From Nitrospirota bacterium (GTDB lineage: Bacteria; Nitrospirota_A; Leptospirillia; Leptospirillales; Leptospirillaceae): 5,909 nt of DNA. The DNA is taken from NCBI GenBank assembly GCA_021844645.1, contig JAKBTA010000080.1:1-5909 (forward strand), read 5' to 3'. This document shows positions 1 to 5,909 of this stretch, piece after piece. The first letter of the stretch is position 1. Every line of letters begins with the position of its first letter. The notes beneath the pieces were generated by a model that did not search any database, had not been told where the DNA came from, and worked only from the letters and a program-made list of their open reading frames with translations. Both the position numbers and the translations under genes were made by a program.

Positions 1-58
1 CGAAAAGGGCGGAAATGACAATCGCCGCCCCAAAATAACCAAACATGGCCATTTGCAT
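1..58 (-). CDS. nuoJ: NADH-quinone oxidoreductase subunit J, N-terminal fragment cut by window edge
   Basis: Only the first 19 codons are visible, reading MQMAMFGYFGAAIVISALF, the beginning of a hydrophobic transmembrane helix. This matches how NuoJ proteins begin, and nuoJ is the gene expected straight after nuoI in the classical nuo order. NuoJ is a small membrane subunit next to NuoA, NuoH and NuoK, and its third helix is involved in coupling. GGAGG at 75-71, inside the nuoI 3' end, is the likely ribosome-binding site. Its spacer to ATG 58 is rather long (12 nt). In-frame ATGs at 52 and 46 are possible but would lie even farther away. The assignment rests on position plus a short hydrophobic peptide; the gene continues beyond the left edge. 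Confidence 0.82.
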   Translation of the reverse strand, partial: MQMAMFGYFGAAIVISALF

Positions 59-66
59 GGTCAAAA

Positions 67-627
67 CTATCCTCCGGATTGAGTGGCTGAAATGGGGGGA
101 AAATGGTAGCGACCTTCGTCTTTTCCGGAATCTTCCGCACCCCACATATTCCTGACTTTCAAATATGCAATGGACTCAGACTCACATCGGTCTCCCAAAG
201 TGAGAAGCTGGTCTTTTGAATAGATCAACCCTTCCCTGGTAAAGGAAGAATGCGCAAACTCCTTCGTCATGGACAAGGCATTGACCGGACAGGCAACCAC
301 ACAGAACCCACAAAAAATGCACCGGGTAAAATCAAGGGTATATTCTTTGGCATATCGTCTTTCCGGAATTTCGGGATGAATGTCTCCGACAACACGGATT
401 GCCTTTGCCGGACAGATGGCTTCGCAGAGGTCGCACCCGACACAACGTTCCTGTCCATTTTCATACCTCCGGTGAACGATAAATCCTCTATACCCATCGG
501 CCAGCTCAAGCTTCTCATGAGGATACTGGACAGTTATTTTTTTCTTGAACATATGGGTGAAAGTGAGCTTCAGACCCTGCATAATCTCTGTAAAGAGGAC
601 ACTTTTCAGCAAAGATTTGAGTGTCAT
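67..627 (-). CDS. nuoI: NADH-quinone oxidoreductase subunit I (2x[4Fe-4S] ferredoxin-like)
   Basis: TYKY-type subunit that carries electrons through clusters N6a and N6b towards NuoB and the quinone site. It is 186 aa with the chosen start. The two motifs are C62/C65/C68/C72 (CVGCDLCEAICP) and C103/C106/C109/C113 (CIFCGFCVVACP). RYAKEYTLDFTRCIFCG is close to what I recall of Thermus Nqo9. The amphipathic N-terminus (LLKSVLFTEIMQGLKLTF) fits the membrane-surface helix of the family. The start is ATG at 627 because AGGGGAGG lies 5 nt upstream. An in-frame ATG at 678 would add 17 residues, overlap nuoH by 26 nt, and lacks this ribosome-binding site. The tail after about residue 160 is polar and poorly conserved. 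The stop is TAG at 69-67, 8 nt before nuoJ. Confidence 0.95.
   Translation of the reverse strand: MTLKSLLKSVLFTEIMQGLKLTFTHMFKKKITVQYPHEKLELADGYRGFIVHRRYENGQERCVGCDLCEAICPAKAIRVVGDIHPEIPERRYAKEYTLDFTRCIFCGFCVVACPVNALSMTKEFAHSSFTREGLIYSKDQLLTLGDRCESESIAYLKVRNMWGAEDSGKDEGRYHFPPISATQSGG
71..75 (-). promoter_or_regulatory. Probable ribosome-binding site of nuoJ
   Basis: GGAGG on the minus strand is embedded in the last codons of nuoI (both C-terminal Gly codons are GGA). The spacer to ATG 58 is 12 nt, longer than ideal. This arrangement suggests that nuoJ translation is coupled to that of nuoI. Confidence 0.6.
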
Positions 628-632
628 GGGAT

Positions 633-640
633 CCTCCCCT
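633..640 (-). promoter_or_regulatory. Ribosome-binding site of nuoI
   Basis: AGGGGAGG on the minus strand, 5 nt before ATG 627, in the short nuoH-nuoI gap. It is the best Shine-Dalgarno match in the window and decides the nuoI start over the in-frame ATG at 678. Confidence 0.85.
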
Positions 641-652
641 GATATCCTGCGG

Positions 653-1666
653 CTATCGCCGAACCATATAAACAACAATCGCCGTCACGATGACGTTCGC
701 GAATGAAAGAGGCAGCATAACTTTCCAACCAAACTTCATCAATTGGTCATACCTTAGACGAGGTAACGTCGCCCGAATCCAAAAGAAAAAGAAAAGGAAA
801 AAATAAACTTTCAGCATAAACCAGACAAACGGGGGAACAAAGTCCAGAAAAGGAAGCGGGGAATTCCATCCACCCAGGAACAGGATCGTTGCAATACATG
901 AAACCATGACCATATTCCCGTATTCAGCCAGATAATAGAGAGAAAATCTCATCCCTGAATATTCTGTGAAGAATCCGGCTACCAGTTCCGATTCCGCCTC
1001 CGGCAGATCAAAAGGAGTCCTGTTTGTTTCTGCGATCCCGGAAATCAGATAGATGACAAAGGCGACAATCTGGGGAAATATATACCAGTGCCAGAATCCT
1101 CCCGACTGCGCTGCTTCAACCTGAACCAGGGACAAAGAACCCGCCAGAAGCAAGACTCCGATAACAGACATTCCCGCATTCAACTCATAACTGATGACCT
1201 GTGCTGCAGAGCGTAAAGCTCCCAGTAGCGAATATTTATTGTTGGAGGCCCAGCCCCCAAGAATAATCCCGTAGGCACCAATCGAAGAAAGAGCCAAAAC
1301 ATAAAGAATGCCAATGTTGATGTCTGTAATATAGGGATGTGTTGTGATCCCCAGAAAATGAAAAGAATTCTTTCCAAACGGAATGACCGCAAAAGAGATG
1401 ATTGCCGGAACCAGGGAAATGACCGGAGCGATCTTGAAGATCGCGACATTGGCTTCCGTTGGGATGATGTCTTCTTTTGATACAAGCTTGATTCCGTCAG
1501 CAAGCGGCTGAAGAAGCCCCCAGGGCCCGACTTCCATTGGGCCCAAACGATCCTGCATGAAACTGAGAACCTTTCGCTCCAGATATGTCAGGTAAGCAAT
1601 CGTTGTCAGAAGGACAAATAAAACTGCAACAATGACGATCACAGCACTGGCAAGATCATTCAGCAC
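653..1666 (-). CDS. nuoH: NADH-quinone oxidoreductase subunit H (quinone-chamber membrane subunit)
   Basis: Integral membrane subunit of complex I that forms much of the quinone-binding chamber and couples quinone reduction to proton pumping. The 337 aa length is normal for the family. About eight hydrophobic segments are visible, near residues 6-28, 76-96, 118-138, 155-180, 195-212, 250-266, 280-298 and 313-334. Family signatures: YLERKVLSFMQDRLGP (28-43) with GPWGLLQPLADGIKL (47-61), the loop GWASNNKYSLLGALRSAAQ (138-156), the acidic loop AETNRTPFDLPEAESELVAG (212-231) followed by TEYSGMRF (234-241), and RATLPRLRYDQLM (298-310). The start is GTG at 1666, preceded by AAAGGA with a 9-nt spacer. 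No ATG, GTG or TTG occurs in frame between it and the nuoG stop, so an earlier start is unlikely. The stop is TAG, 25 nt before the nuoI start. Identification is secure. Confidence 0.96.
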   Translation of the reverse strand: MLNDLASAVIVIVAVLFVLLTTIAYLTYLERKVLSFMQDRLGPMEVGPWGLLQPLADGIKLVSKEDIIPTEANVAIFKIAPVISLVPAIISFAVIPFGKNSFHFLGITTHPYITDINIGILYVLALSSIGAYGIILGGWASNNKYSLLGALRSAAQVISYELNAGMSVIGVLLLAGSLSLVQVEAAQSGGFWHWYIFPQIVAFVIYLISGIAETNRTPFDLPEAESELVAGFFTEYSGMRFSLYYLAEYGNMVMVSCIATILFLGGWNSPLPFLDFVPPFVWFMLKVYFFLFFFFWIRATLPRLRYDQLMKFGWKVMLPLSFANVIVTAIVVYMVRR

Positions 1667-1744
1667 GAAACCTAATCCTTTCTGATTGCAGGGAATCCCC
1701 TTACTTAGTATCGCTGTCCCGGTTCCAGATGACTTGAGAATGGT
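1667..1744 (-). other. 78-nt nuoG-nuoH intergenic spacer
   Basis: This is the largest gap in the window. It holds the nuoH ribosome-binding site and no convincing promoter or terminator. The only inverted repeats I see are very short: GGG-ATT-CCC, and AATC/GATT flanking the AAAG of the ribosome-binding site. The spacer has no stop codon in the nuoH frame but also no usable start codon, so it is treated as untranslated. Confidence 0.6.
1676..1681 (-). promoter_or_regulatory. Probable ribosome-binding site of nuoH (GTG start)
   Basis: AAAGGA on the minus strand with a 9-nt spacer to GTG 1666. The match is moderate. It supports the GTG start because no other start codon lies upstream in frame before the nuoG stop. 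Confidence 0.6.
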
Positions 1745-4456
1745 CTAGCTGACAGTCTCATTTGACAACGAAACCCTGATCCGGCGGGTAGTCGGAGTTC
1801 CAGTCTCAGGAGATAACGCTATCTCGGGAGGAAAGAGCGCCAGAACTTGAGAGTCTGCAAAATGTTCCGGAAAGAGGAGCTCAAATTCAGAAACCATCGG
1901 CGAGGGTTCCACAATAAAAGAGCAACGGCCATAGGCAGAACTGAGCGTAATCTTTTCTCCTTTTTTGATTTTTCTTTTCCGGGCTGTCTGACGGTTGATG
2001 CGGAGTTTACCTTCTGACTGGATTTTTTTCAAATTCGGATCCTGAAGGGTCATCTTCCCTGAGTGAAAAAGAGATTTCGTCATGGAAAAAATAAACTCTC
2101 CCTCTCCGGGAATAAGCCCACTCTCGCACAATACAGGTTTATCTTTTTCATTCCACGAGGCAAAGCGTGCAGAAACAGAGCTACGATTTGCTTTATGGGC
2201 GGGAACCTCAGCAATCTTTCTTCGTGAAACGCTTCCGTTAACCTTTTCTTCCACATTAGGCAGAAGAGAAGAAGGAGAAAGAGGATTCACAAGATGAATA
2301 TCCCCTGTTTTCCCGACAAAATGTTCTCCATTTCTTGTCGATGGAGAAAGATCGGGCAGAAACCGGAGAATTTCCTGCATCACACTTTCAGCAGAATCAA
2401 ATCCCATAGGACTTCCCATCGCATGGGAGATTTTCTCGAGAATTTCCCAATCGGGTAAACTCTCACCCCAATGCGCCATGGTCTGAACAGATTTCTGAAC
2501 GAACCCTTCAACGCTTACAAAGTGCCCCACTCTCTCAAATGAGCTTGATGCAGGCAGAACGAAATGAGCCATATCAACCAATTCGTTCTGGAACATATCG
2601 AGCGAAACAATCAGGTCAAGCTTCCCAAGGATCTGACGAACTTTCGATCCGGATGGGAAATGACCAATCGGATTTTCCCCAATTGTAATCAGGGCATTAA
2701 TTTTACCTTCTTCAATTCCCTGAAGAATCTGCCCGAGCCCTCCGCCGGAACCGTAAGAAAGACTCGTTCCCCATGCGCTTTCCCACTTTTTCCGCGAAGA
2801 CTCATTTCGAGCATCCAAAAGCCCGGGAAGCCATTCAAAAGTGGCGCCCATCATCAGGACTCCCAGATCGTTGGCTGTTTCCGGGATGGGAAGAATGCCG
2901 CATCCTTCTCTTTCCATCCATCCCAAAGAACCGATCATCTTCATCATGTTCTTTATGGATTGGTTTGCCTTCTCATTGCGGAACATCTTCCTGCCAGTCA
3001 CGAGGACTCCGGTTTCGGCAGTTTTCAAATCATGCACCAGTCTTTGATAGGCTCCCGGATCCACGTTCCAGTTCTTGAACAGTTCTTCCTTCCGGGTTAA
3101 CCATTCGCTGGTAAGGTTGCCGCCCGAAACAATTTCTTCAGAAAGAACGCTCACGAAGAGACTTTCCCCGCCGGGATTCACGCGGATATGATCACTGGCC
3201 CGGTTTGACAAAGTGATCGCTTCGGAATCAACAACATAGAGTCTGGCCCGATTCTTCCTGGCAGCACGCTTCAAAAACAGTCCGGTAATATTGGACTCTG
3301 CAACGGGGTCTGTTCCGATCAGGAGGATGACCTTGGCTTTGAGGAGATCTTCATGATCGACCAGGGGCCGCAATGTTCCTGTCGCTTCCACAATGGGAAG
3401 TGCTGCGTTCATGAAACCGTAACGCGCTCCCGTGTCAATCATGTTCGACTTCAGAACTTTCCGGAAAAAAGACTGAAATGCGTATGCGTCTTCAAGAGAC
3501 ACCCTGGGTGAAATCAAGCCTGCTACACGGTCAGTTCCTTTACGTCGAATGGCATTCAGCCGATTTCCAAGTTCCGGGAGAAGTTCTTCCCAGGACGCAG
3601 GAACCAATCGGTGCTCTACACGCATATAAGGCGTGTCAAATCGTTGAGGGGTCTGAACATGGTTAAATCCGAAACGACCAACAACACAGATTGACCCTTC
3701 ATTGGGGCCAAGACCTTCCTTGCTGGTCACCCGAACGATCGATTCATTTTCTGTTTCCACATGCATCTGACAACCTGACGCACAGTTCGTACAGGTGGTC
3801 TGATGCTGTTCGAGCTGCCAGGGACGGAACTTGTAACGGACAAAATGATCTGTGATTGCGCCTGTCGGACAGACCTCCAGGCAGTCTCCGCAAAATTCAC
3901 AATCCAGCTTTTTCCCAAGCGGTGGTCCAATGATCGTATCAAATCCGCGATTGATAAAGCCGATAGCATGAACGTCCTGGATTTCATCACAGATCCGGAC
4001 ACACTTACCGCAAAGGATGCAGCGATTGGCATTGAAAACCAAAACATCACTCTTCAGATCTTCCGGTTCATCATTTCTGTGCGACTCAAAGCGACTTTCT
4101 GTCGCCCCATAAGCAAAAGACATATTCTGCAGAGGACATTCTCCACCGCAGTCACAAACCGGACAATCAAGCGGATGGTGCAAAAGGAGCAATTCAAGAT
4201 TGGTCTTTCTCGCGTCATGAATTTTTGGGGATTCGGTCAGAACCTTCATTCCATCTGAAACGGGGGTCACACAGGACATGACGACCCTTTTAGAATCCTC
4301 AAGCTCAACGGCACAGATTCGGCAAGACCCGGCCGGATCCATTCTCGGGTGATAACAGAAAGTCGGAATCGAGATCCCGGCTTTTTCCGCAGCCTTCAAA
4401 ATCGTATAGGAAGGATCGACGTCAACCTCTATGCCGTTTACCGTAACTTTTGCCAT
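1745..4456 (-). CDS. nuoG: NADH-quinone oxidoreductase subunit G (iron-sulfur / molybdopterin-like)
   Basis: Large electron-transfer subunit of the complex I peripheral arm, carrying electrons from NuoF towards NuoI. It has 903 aa, about the length of E. coli NuoG. Domains in order: a [2Fe-2S] domain (N1b) with C34, C45, C48, C62; the His-Cys cluster N5 with H94, C98, C101, C107; a two-cluster ferredoxin fold, where C146/C149/C152 with C196 form N4 and C186/C189/C192 with C156 form an extra [4Fe-4S] site; cluster N7 with C222, C225, C229, C257; a molybdopterin-oxidoreductase domain (about 275-690); a variable linker (about 690-785); and a dinucleotide-binding-like C-terminal domain (about 785-895). 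The residue aligning with the Mo-ligating Cys/Sec of formate dehydrogenases appears to be G347, so no molybdenum catalysis is expected. The start is ATG with AAGGGAG 7 nt upstream; the stop is TAG. It lies 20 nt after nuoF and 78 nt before nuoH. The N-terminus also resembles hydrogenase HydA or formate dehydrogenase FdhA, but there is no H-cluster domain and the neighbours are nuo genes. Confidence 0.95.
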   Translation of the reverse strand: MAKVTVNGIEVDVDPSYTILKAAEKAGISIPTFCYHPRMDPAGSCRICAVELEDSKRVVMSCVTPVSDGMKVLTESPKIHDARKTNLELLLLHHPLDCPVCDCGGECPLQNMSFAYGATESRFESHRNDEPEDLKSDVLVFNANRCILCGKCVRICDEIQDVHAIGFINRGFDTIIGPPLGKKLDCEFCGDCLEVCPTGAITDHFVRYKFRPWQLEQHQTTCTNCASGCQMHVETENESIVRVTSKEGLGPNEGSICVVGRFGFNHVQTPQRFDTPYMRVEHRLVPASWEELLPELGNRLNAIRRKGTDRVAGLISPRVSLEDAYAFQSFFRKVLKSNMIDTGARYGFMNAALPIVEATGTLRPLVDHEDLLKAKVILLIGTDPVAESNITGLFLKRAARKNRARLYVVDSEAITLSNRASDHIRVNPGGESLFVSVLSEEIVSGGNLTSEWLTRKEELFKNWNVDPGAYQRLVHDLKTAETGVLVTGRKMFRNEKANQSIKNMMKMIGSLGWMEREGCGILPIPETANDLGVLMMGATFEWLPGLLDARNESSRKKWESAWGTSLSYGSGGGLGQILQGIEEGKINALITIGENPIGHFPSGSKVRQILGKLDLIVSLDMFQNELVDMAHFVLPASSSFERVGHFVSVEGFVQKSVQTMAHWGESLPDWEILEKISHAMGSPMGFDSAESVMQEILRFLPDLSPSTRNGEHFVGKTGDIHLVNPLSPSSLLPNVEEKVNGSVSRRKIAEVPAHKANRSSVSARFASWNEKDKPVLCESGLIPGEGEFIFSMTKSLFHSGKMTLQDPNLKKIQSEGKLRINRQTARKRKIKKGEKITLSSAYGRCSFIVEPSPMVSEFELLFPEHFADSQVLALFPPEIALSPETGTPTTRRIRVSLSNETVS

Positions 4457-4463
4457 CCATTTA

Positions 4464-4470
4464 CTCCCTT
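4464..4470 (-). promoter_or_regulatory. Ribosome-binding site of nuoG
   Basis: AAGGGAG on the minus strand lies 7 nt before ATG 4456, within the 20-nt gap after nuoF. Another ATG at 4460 is out of frame and opens the sequence ATGGATGG, so the spacing and the conserved MAKVTVNGIEV N-terminus choose 4456. Confidence 0.8.
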
Positions 4471-4476
4471 GATCGA

Positions 4477-5909
4477 TCAGATGATTGCCCGAAATTTACA
4501 TGCGTCCACACAGGCCTTGCAACGAATACAGGTCGTGAGATCTATATGGGCAACCTCTCCTTTTTCCCATGTCACGGATCCTGATGGACAAACAGGCTCA
4601 CAAAGGCCGCAAGTGGTGCAATCCTCCTCGATGACCACATATTTGATCAGGTCGTTGCAGACAGTCCCCGGACATCTCTTGTCCCGGATATGTGCCTCAT
4701 ATTCCTCCCGAAAATAACGGATGGTAGAGAGAACCGGGTTCGGCGCTGCACCGCCAAGTCCGCACAGAGAATTTGATTTGACATACATCGACAATCGGAC
4801 AAGCTCATCCAGATCACCTTCCTGACCCTTACCTTCCGTGATGCGTGTCAAAATATCCAGCATGATCTTTGAGCCAACCCGGCACGGAGTGCATTCCCCG
4901 CAAGACTCATCCTGCGTAAACTTCAGGAAGAATTTCGCCGTGTCCACAATACAAGCGGCTTCATCCATCACAACAATTCCGCCAGATCCCATGATCGCTC
5001 CAGCAGCAACGACGTTTTCAAAATCCACAGGAGTGTCGAGTCCGTCCACCGGGATACATCCTCCGGAGGGTCCCCCCAACTGTGCCGCCTTAAAAGGTAT
5101 TTTTTTCTCGACCATTCCGCCGCCGATACTGTAGATGATCTCGCGTAACGGTGTTCCCGCCGGAACTTCGATCAATCCAGAATTCTTGATCGAACCCGTC
5201 AAGGCGAACGTTTTGGTTCCTTTTGTTTTTTCACTGCCATACGAGGCATACCACTCCCCACCGTTCAGAATGATATGCCCGATGTTTCCCAGCGTCTCAA
5301 CATTGTTGATCACACTCGGCTTGCCCCAGACACCTTTTTGGGCCGGAAAAGGCGGTTTTGGCCAAGGCATGCCCCTTTCTCCCATAATCGAAGCAAGAAG
5401 AGCCGTTTCCTCGCCGCAGACATATGCGCCGGCACCTTCCTTGATTTCGATATCAAAACACAATCCTGTCCCCAGAATGTTATCTCCAAGAAAATTATGG
5501 GCCTTGGCATCTTGGATTGCTTTTCTGAGGTGACGGATCGCCAATGGATACTCCGCCCGACAATAGATGTATCCTTTCTTCGCCCCTCCGACTGCGTAGG
5601 AGGCGATAATCATCCCTTCAAGAACCGCATGTGGATCCCCTTCCAGGACAGACCTGTCCATGAAAGCCCCCGGGTCACCCTCGTCTGCATTGCATACAAC
5701 AAATTTTTCAGGTCCTGGAGATTTTTGTGTCAGACTCCATTTGAGCCCTGTGGGGAATCCACCGCCCCCCCTGCCGCGAAGTCCGGATTTTGTGACCTGT
5801 TCAACGACTTCTTCCGGAGTCATGGATGTCAGTGCTTTTTTGAGAGCCTTATAGCCATCCATCGCGATATAGTCTTCAATAGAAAGCGGATCGATCATCC
5901 CGCATCTTT
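4477..5909 (-). CDS. nuoF: NADH-quinone oxidoreductase subunit F (NADH/FMN-binding, HydB-like), probably 5'-partial
   Basis: Flavoprotein of the complex I input module: it oxidises NADH through FMN and passes electrons to iron-sulfur clusters on the cytoplasmic side. Counting residues from the in-frame ATG at 5898 (473 aa): glycine-rich FMN/NADH site [10 protein letters not shown] (42-51), [14 protein letters not shown] (69-82), [10 protein letters not shown] (155-164), an SLBB domain around 230-300, and the N3 [4Fe-4S] ligands C333, C336, C339 and C379. A C-terminal ferredoxin domain follows with C427/C430/C433/C437 and C457/C460/C463/C467, enough for two more [4Fe-4S] clusters; E. coli NuoF lacks this domain. 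The GDPGAFMDR form and the ferredoxin tail resemble HydB of multimeric [FeFe] hydrogenases. The ATG at 5898 is probably not the start: no good ribosome-binding site precedes it, and the frame stays open to the edge reading R-C-G before M-I-D-P, as in the interior of longer HydB-like proteins. The stop is TGA at 4479-4477, 20 nt before nuoG. A HydB-type hydrogenase subunit is the alternative, but nuoG, nuoH and nuoI downstream argue for complex I. Confidence 0.93.
   Translation of the reverse strand, partial: RCGMIDPLSIEDYIAMDGYKALKKALTSMTPEEVVEQVTKSGLRGRGGGGFPTGLKWSLTQKSPGPEKFVVCNADEGDPGAFMDRSVLEGDPHAVLEGMIIASYAVGGAKKGYIYCRAEYPLAIRHLRKAIQDAKAHNFLGDNILGTGLCFDIEIKEGAGAYVCGEETALLASIMGERGMPWPKPPFPAQKGVWGKPSVINNVETLGNIGHIILNGGEWYASYGSEKTKGTKTFALTGSIKNSGLIEVPAGTPLREIIYSIGGGMVEKKIPFKAAQLGGPSGGCIPVDGLDTPVDFENVVAAGAIMGSGGIVVMDEAACIVDTAKFFLKFTQDESCGECTPCRVGSKIMLDILTRITEGKGQEGDLDELVRLSMYVKSNSLCGLGGAAPNPVLSTIRYFREEYEAHIRDKRCPGTVCNDLIKYVVIEEDCTTCGLCEPVCPSGSVTWEKGEVAHIDLTTCIRCKACVDACKFRAII

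Noticed and set aside
1667..1744. Rho-independent terminator or attenuator between nuoG and nuoH
   Set aside because: Only 3-4 bp inverted repeats are visible and there is no stem followed by a U run.
2564..3100. Open frame of 178 codons on the plus strand inside nuoG
   Set aside because: The minus strand encodes the expected molybdopterin-type domain throughout, and the plus-strand translation looks random.
3803..4258. Open frame of 151 codons on the plus strand inside nuoG
   Set aside because: It is antisense to the cysteine-rich N-terminal domain of NuoG, has no recognisable protein features or family resemblance, and the nuoG frame is unmistakable.
1745..4456. [FeFe] hydrogenase HydA or NAD-dependent formate dehydrogenase as the identity of the 903-aa protein
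   Set aside because: There is no H-cluster domain, the position of the Mo-ligating residue is Gly, and the gene is followed directly by nuoH, nuoI and nuoJ.
5135..5533. Open frame of 132 codons on the plus strand inside nuoF
   Set aside because: Antisense shadow of the conserved NuoF FMN/NADH domain, with proline-rich low-information sequence and no family resemblance.
1..5909. Transposon, prophage, CRISPR, defence or other novel accessory system
   Set aside because: The window is filled by core respiratory genes with tight spacing; no inverted repeats, direct repeat arrays, transposase or integrase motifs were seen.

Overview
The window is a stretch of a bacterial nuo operon encoding proton-pumping NADH:quinone oxidoreductase (respiratory complex I). 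All genes lie on the minus strand, so transcription runs from high to low coordinates: nuoF (5' end at or beyond the right edge), nuoG, nuoH, nuoI and the first codons of nuoJ (cut by the left edge). The order F-G-H-I-J is the classical bacterial nuo order. Gaps are 20 nt (F-G), 78 nt (G-H), 25 nt (H-I) and 8 nt (I-J), so one transcript is likely. No stretch over 80 bases lacks a gene. I see no RNA gene, mobile element, CRISPR array or transcription terminator.

Together the genes cover the electron input and part of the membrane arm. NuoF takes electrons from NADH through FMN. NuoG and NuoI carry them along iron-sulfur clusters. NuoH forms the quinone chamber where the hydrophilic arm meets the membrane. 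NuoJ is a small membrane subunit. NuoA-E and NuoK-N are not in the window and are presumably beside it.

The striking point is the electron-input module. NuoF has two extra [4Fe-4S] motifs in a C-terminal ferredoxin domain and sequence signatures of HydB, the flavin subunit of multimeric [FeFe] hydrogenases. NuoG has an N-terminal cluster array whose ligand positions almost coincide with those I recall for Clostridium pasteurianum hydrogenase CpI, including one cluster absent from E. coli or Thermus NuoG, followed by a molybdopterin-type domain without the metal-ligand residue. Cysteine motifs for ten iron-sulfur clusters can be read in NuoF, NuoG and NuoI together. From memory, similar NuoF/NuoG forms occur in Geobacter-like and some Nitrospirota complexes, so this is an uncommon variant rather than a new system.

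Organism: a bacterium with roughly 50% GC as judged by eye. The NuoF/NuoG type suggests Nitrospirota (a Leptospirillum-like lineage would fit) or the former Deltaproteobacteria. This is a low-confidence inference from family resemblance. In a Leptospirillum-like iron oxidiser the complex would be expected to work in reverse, making NADH at the expense of proton-motive force.
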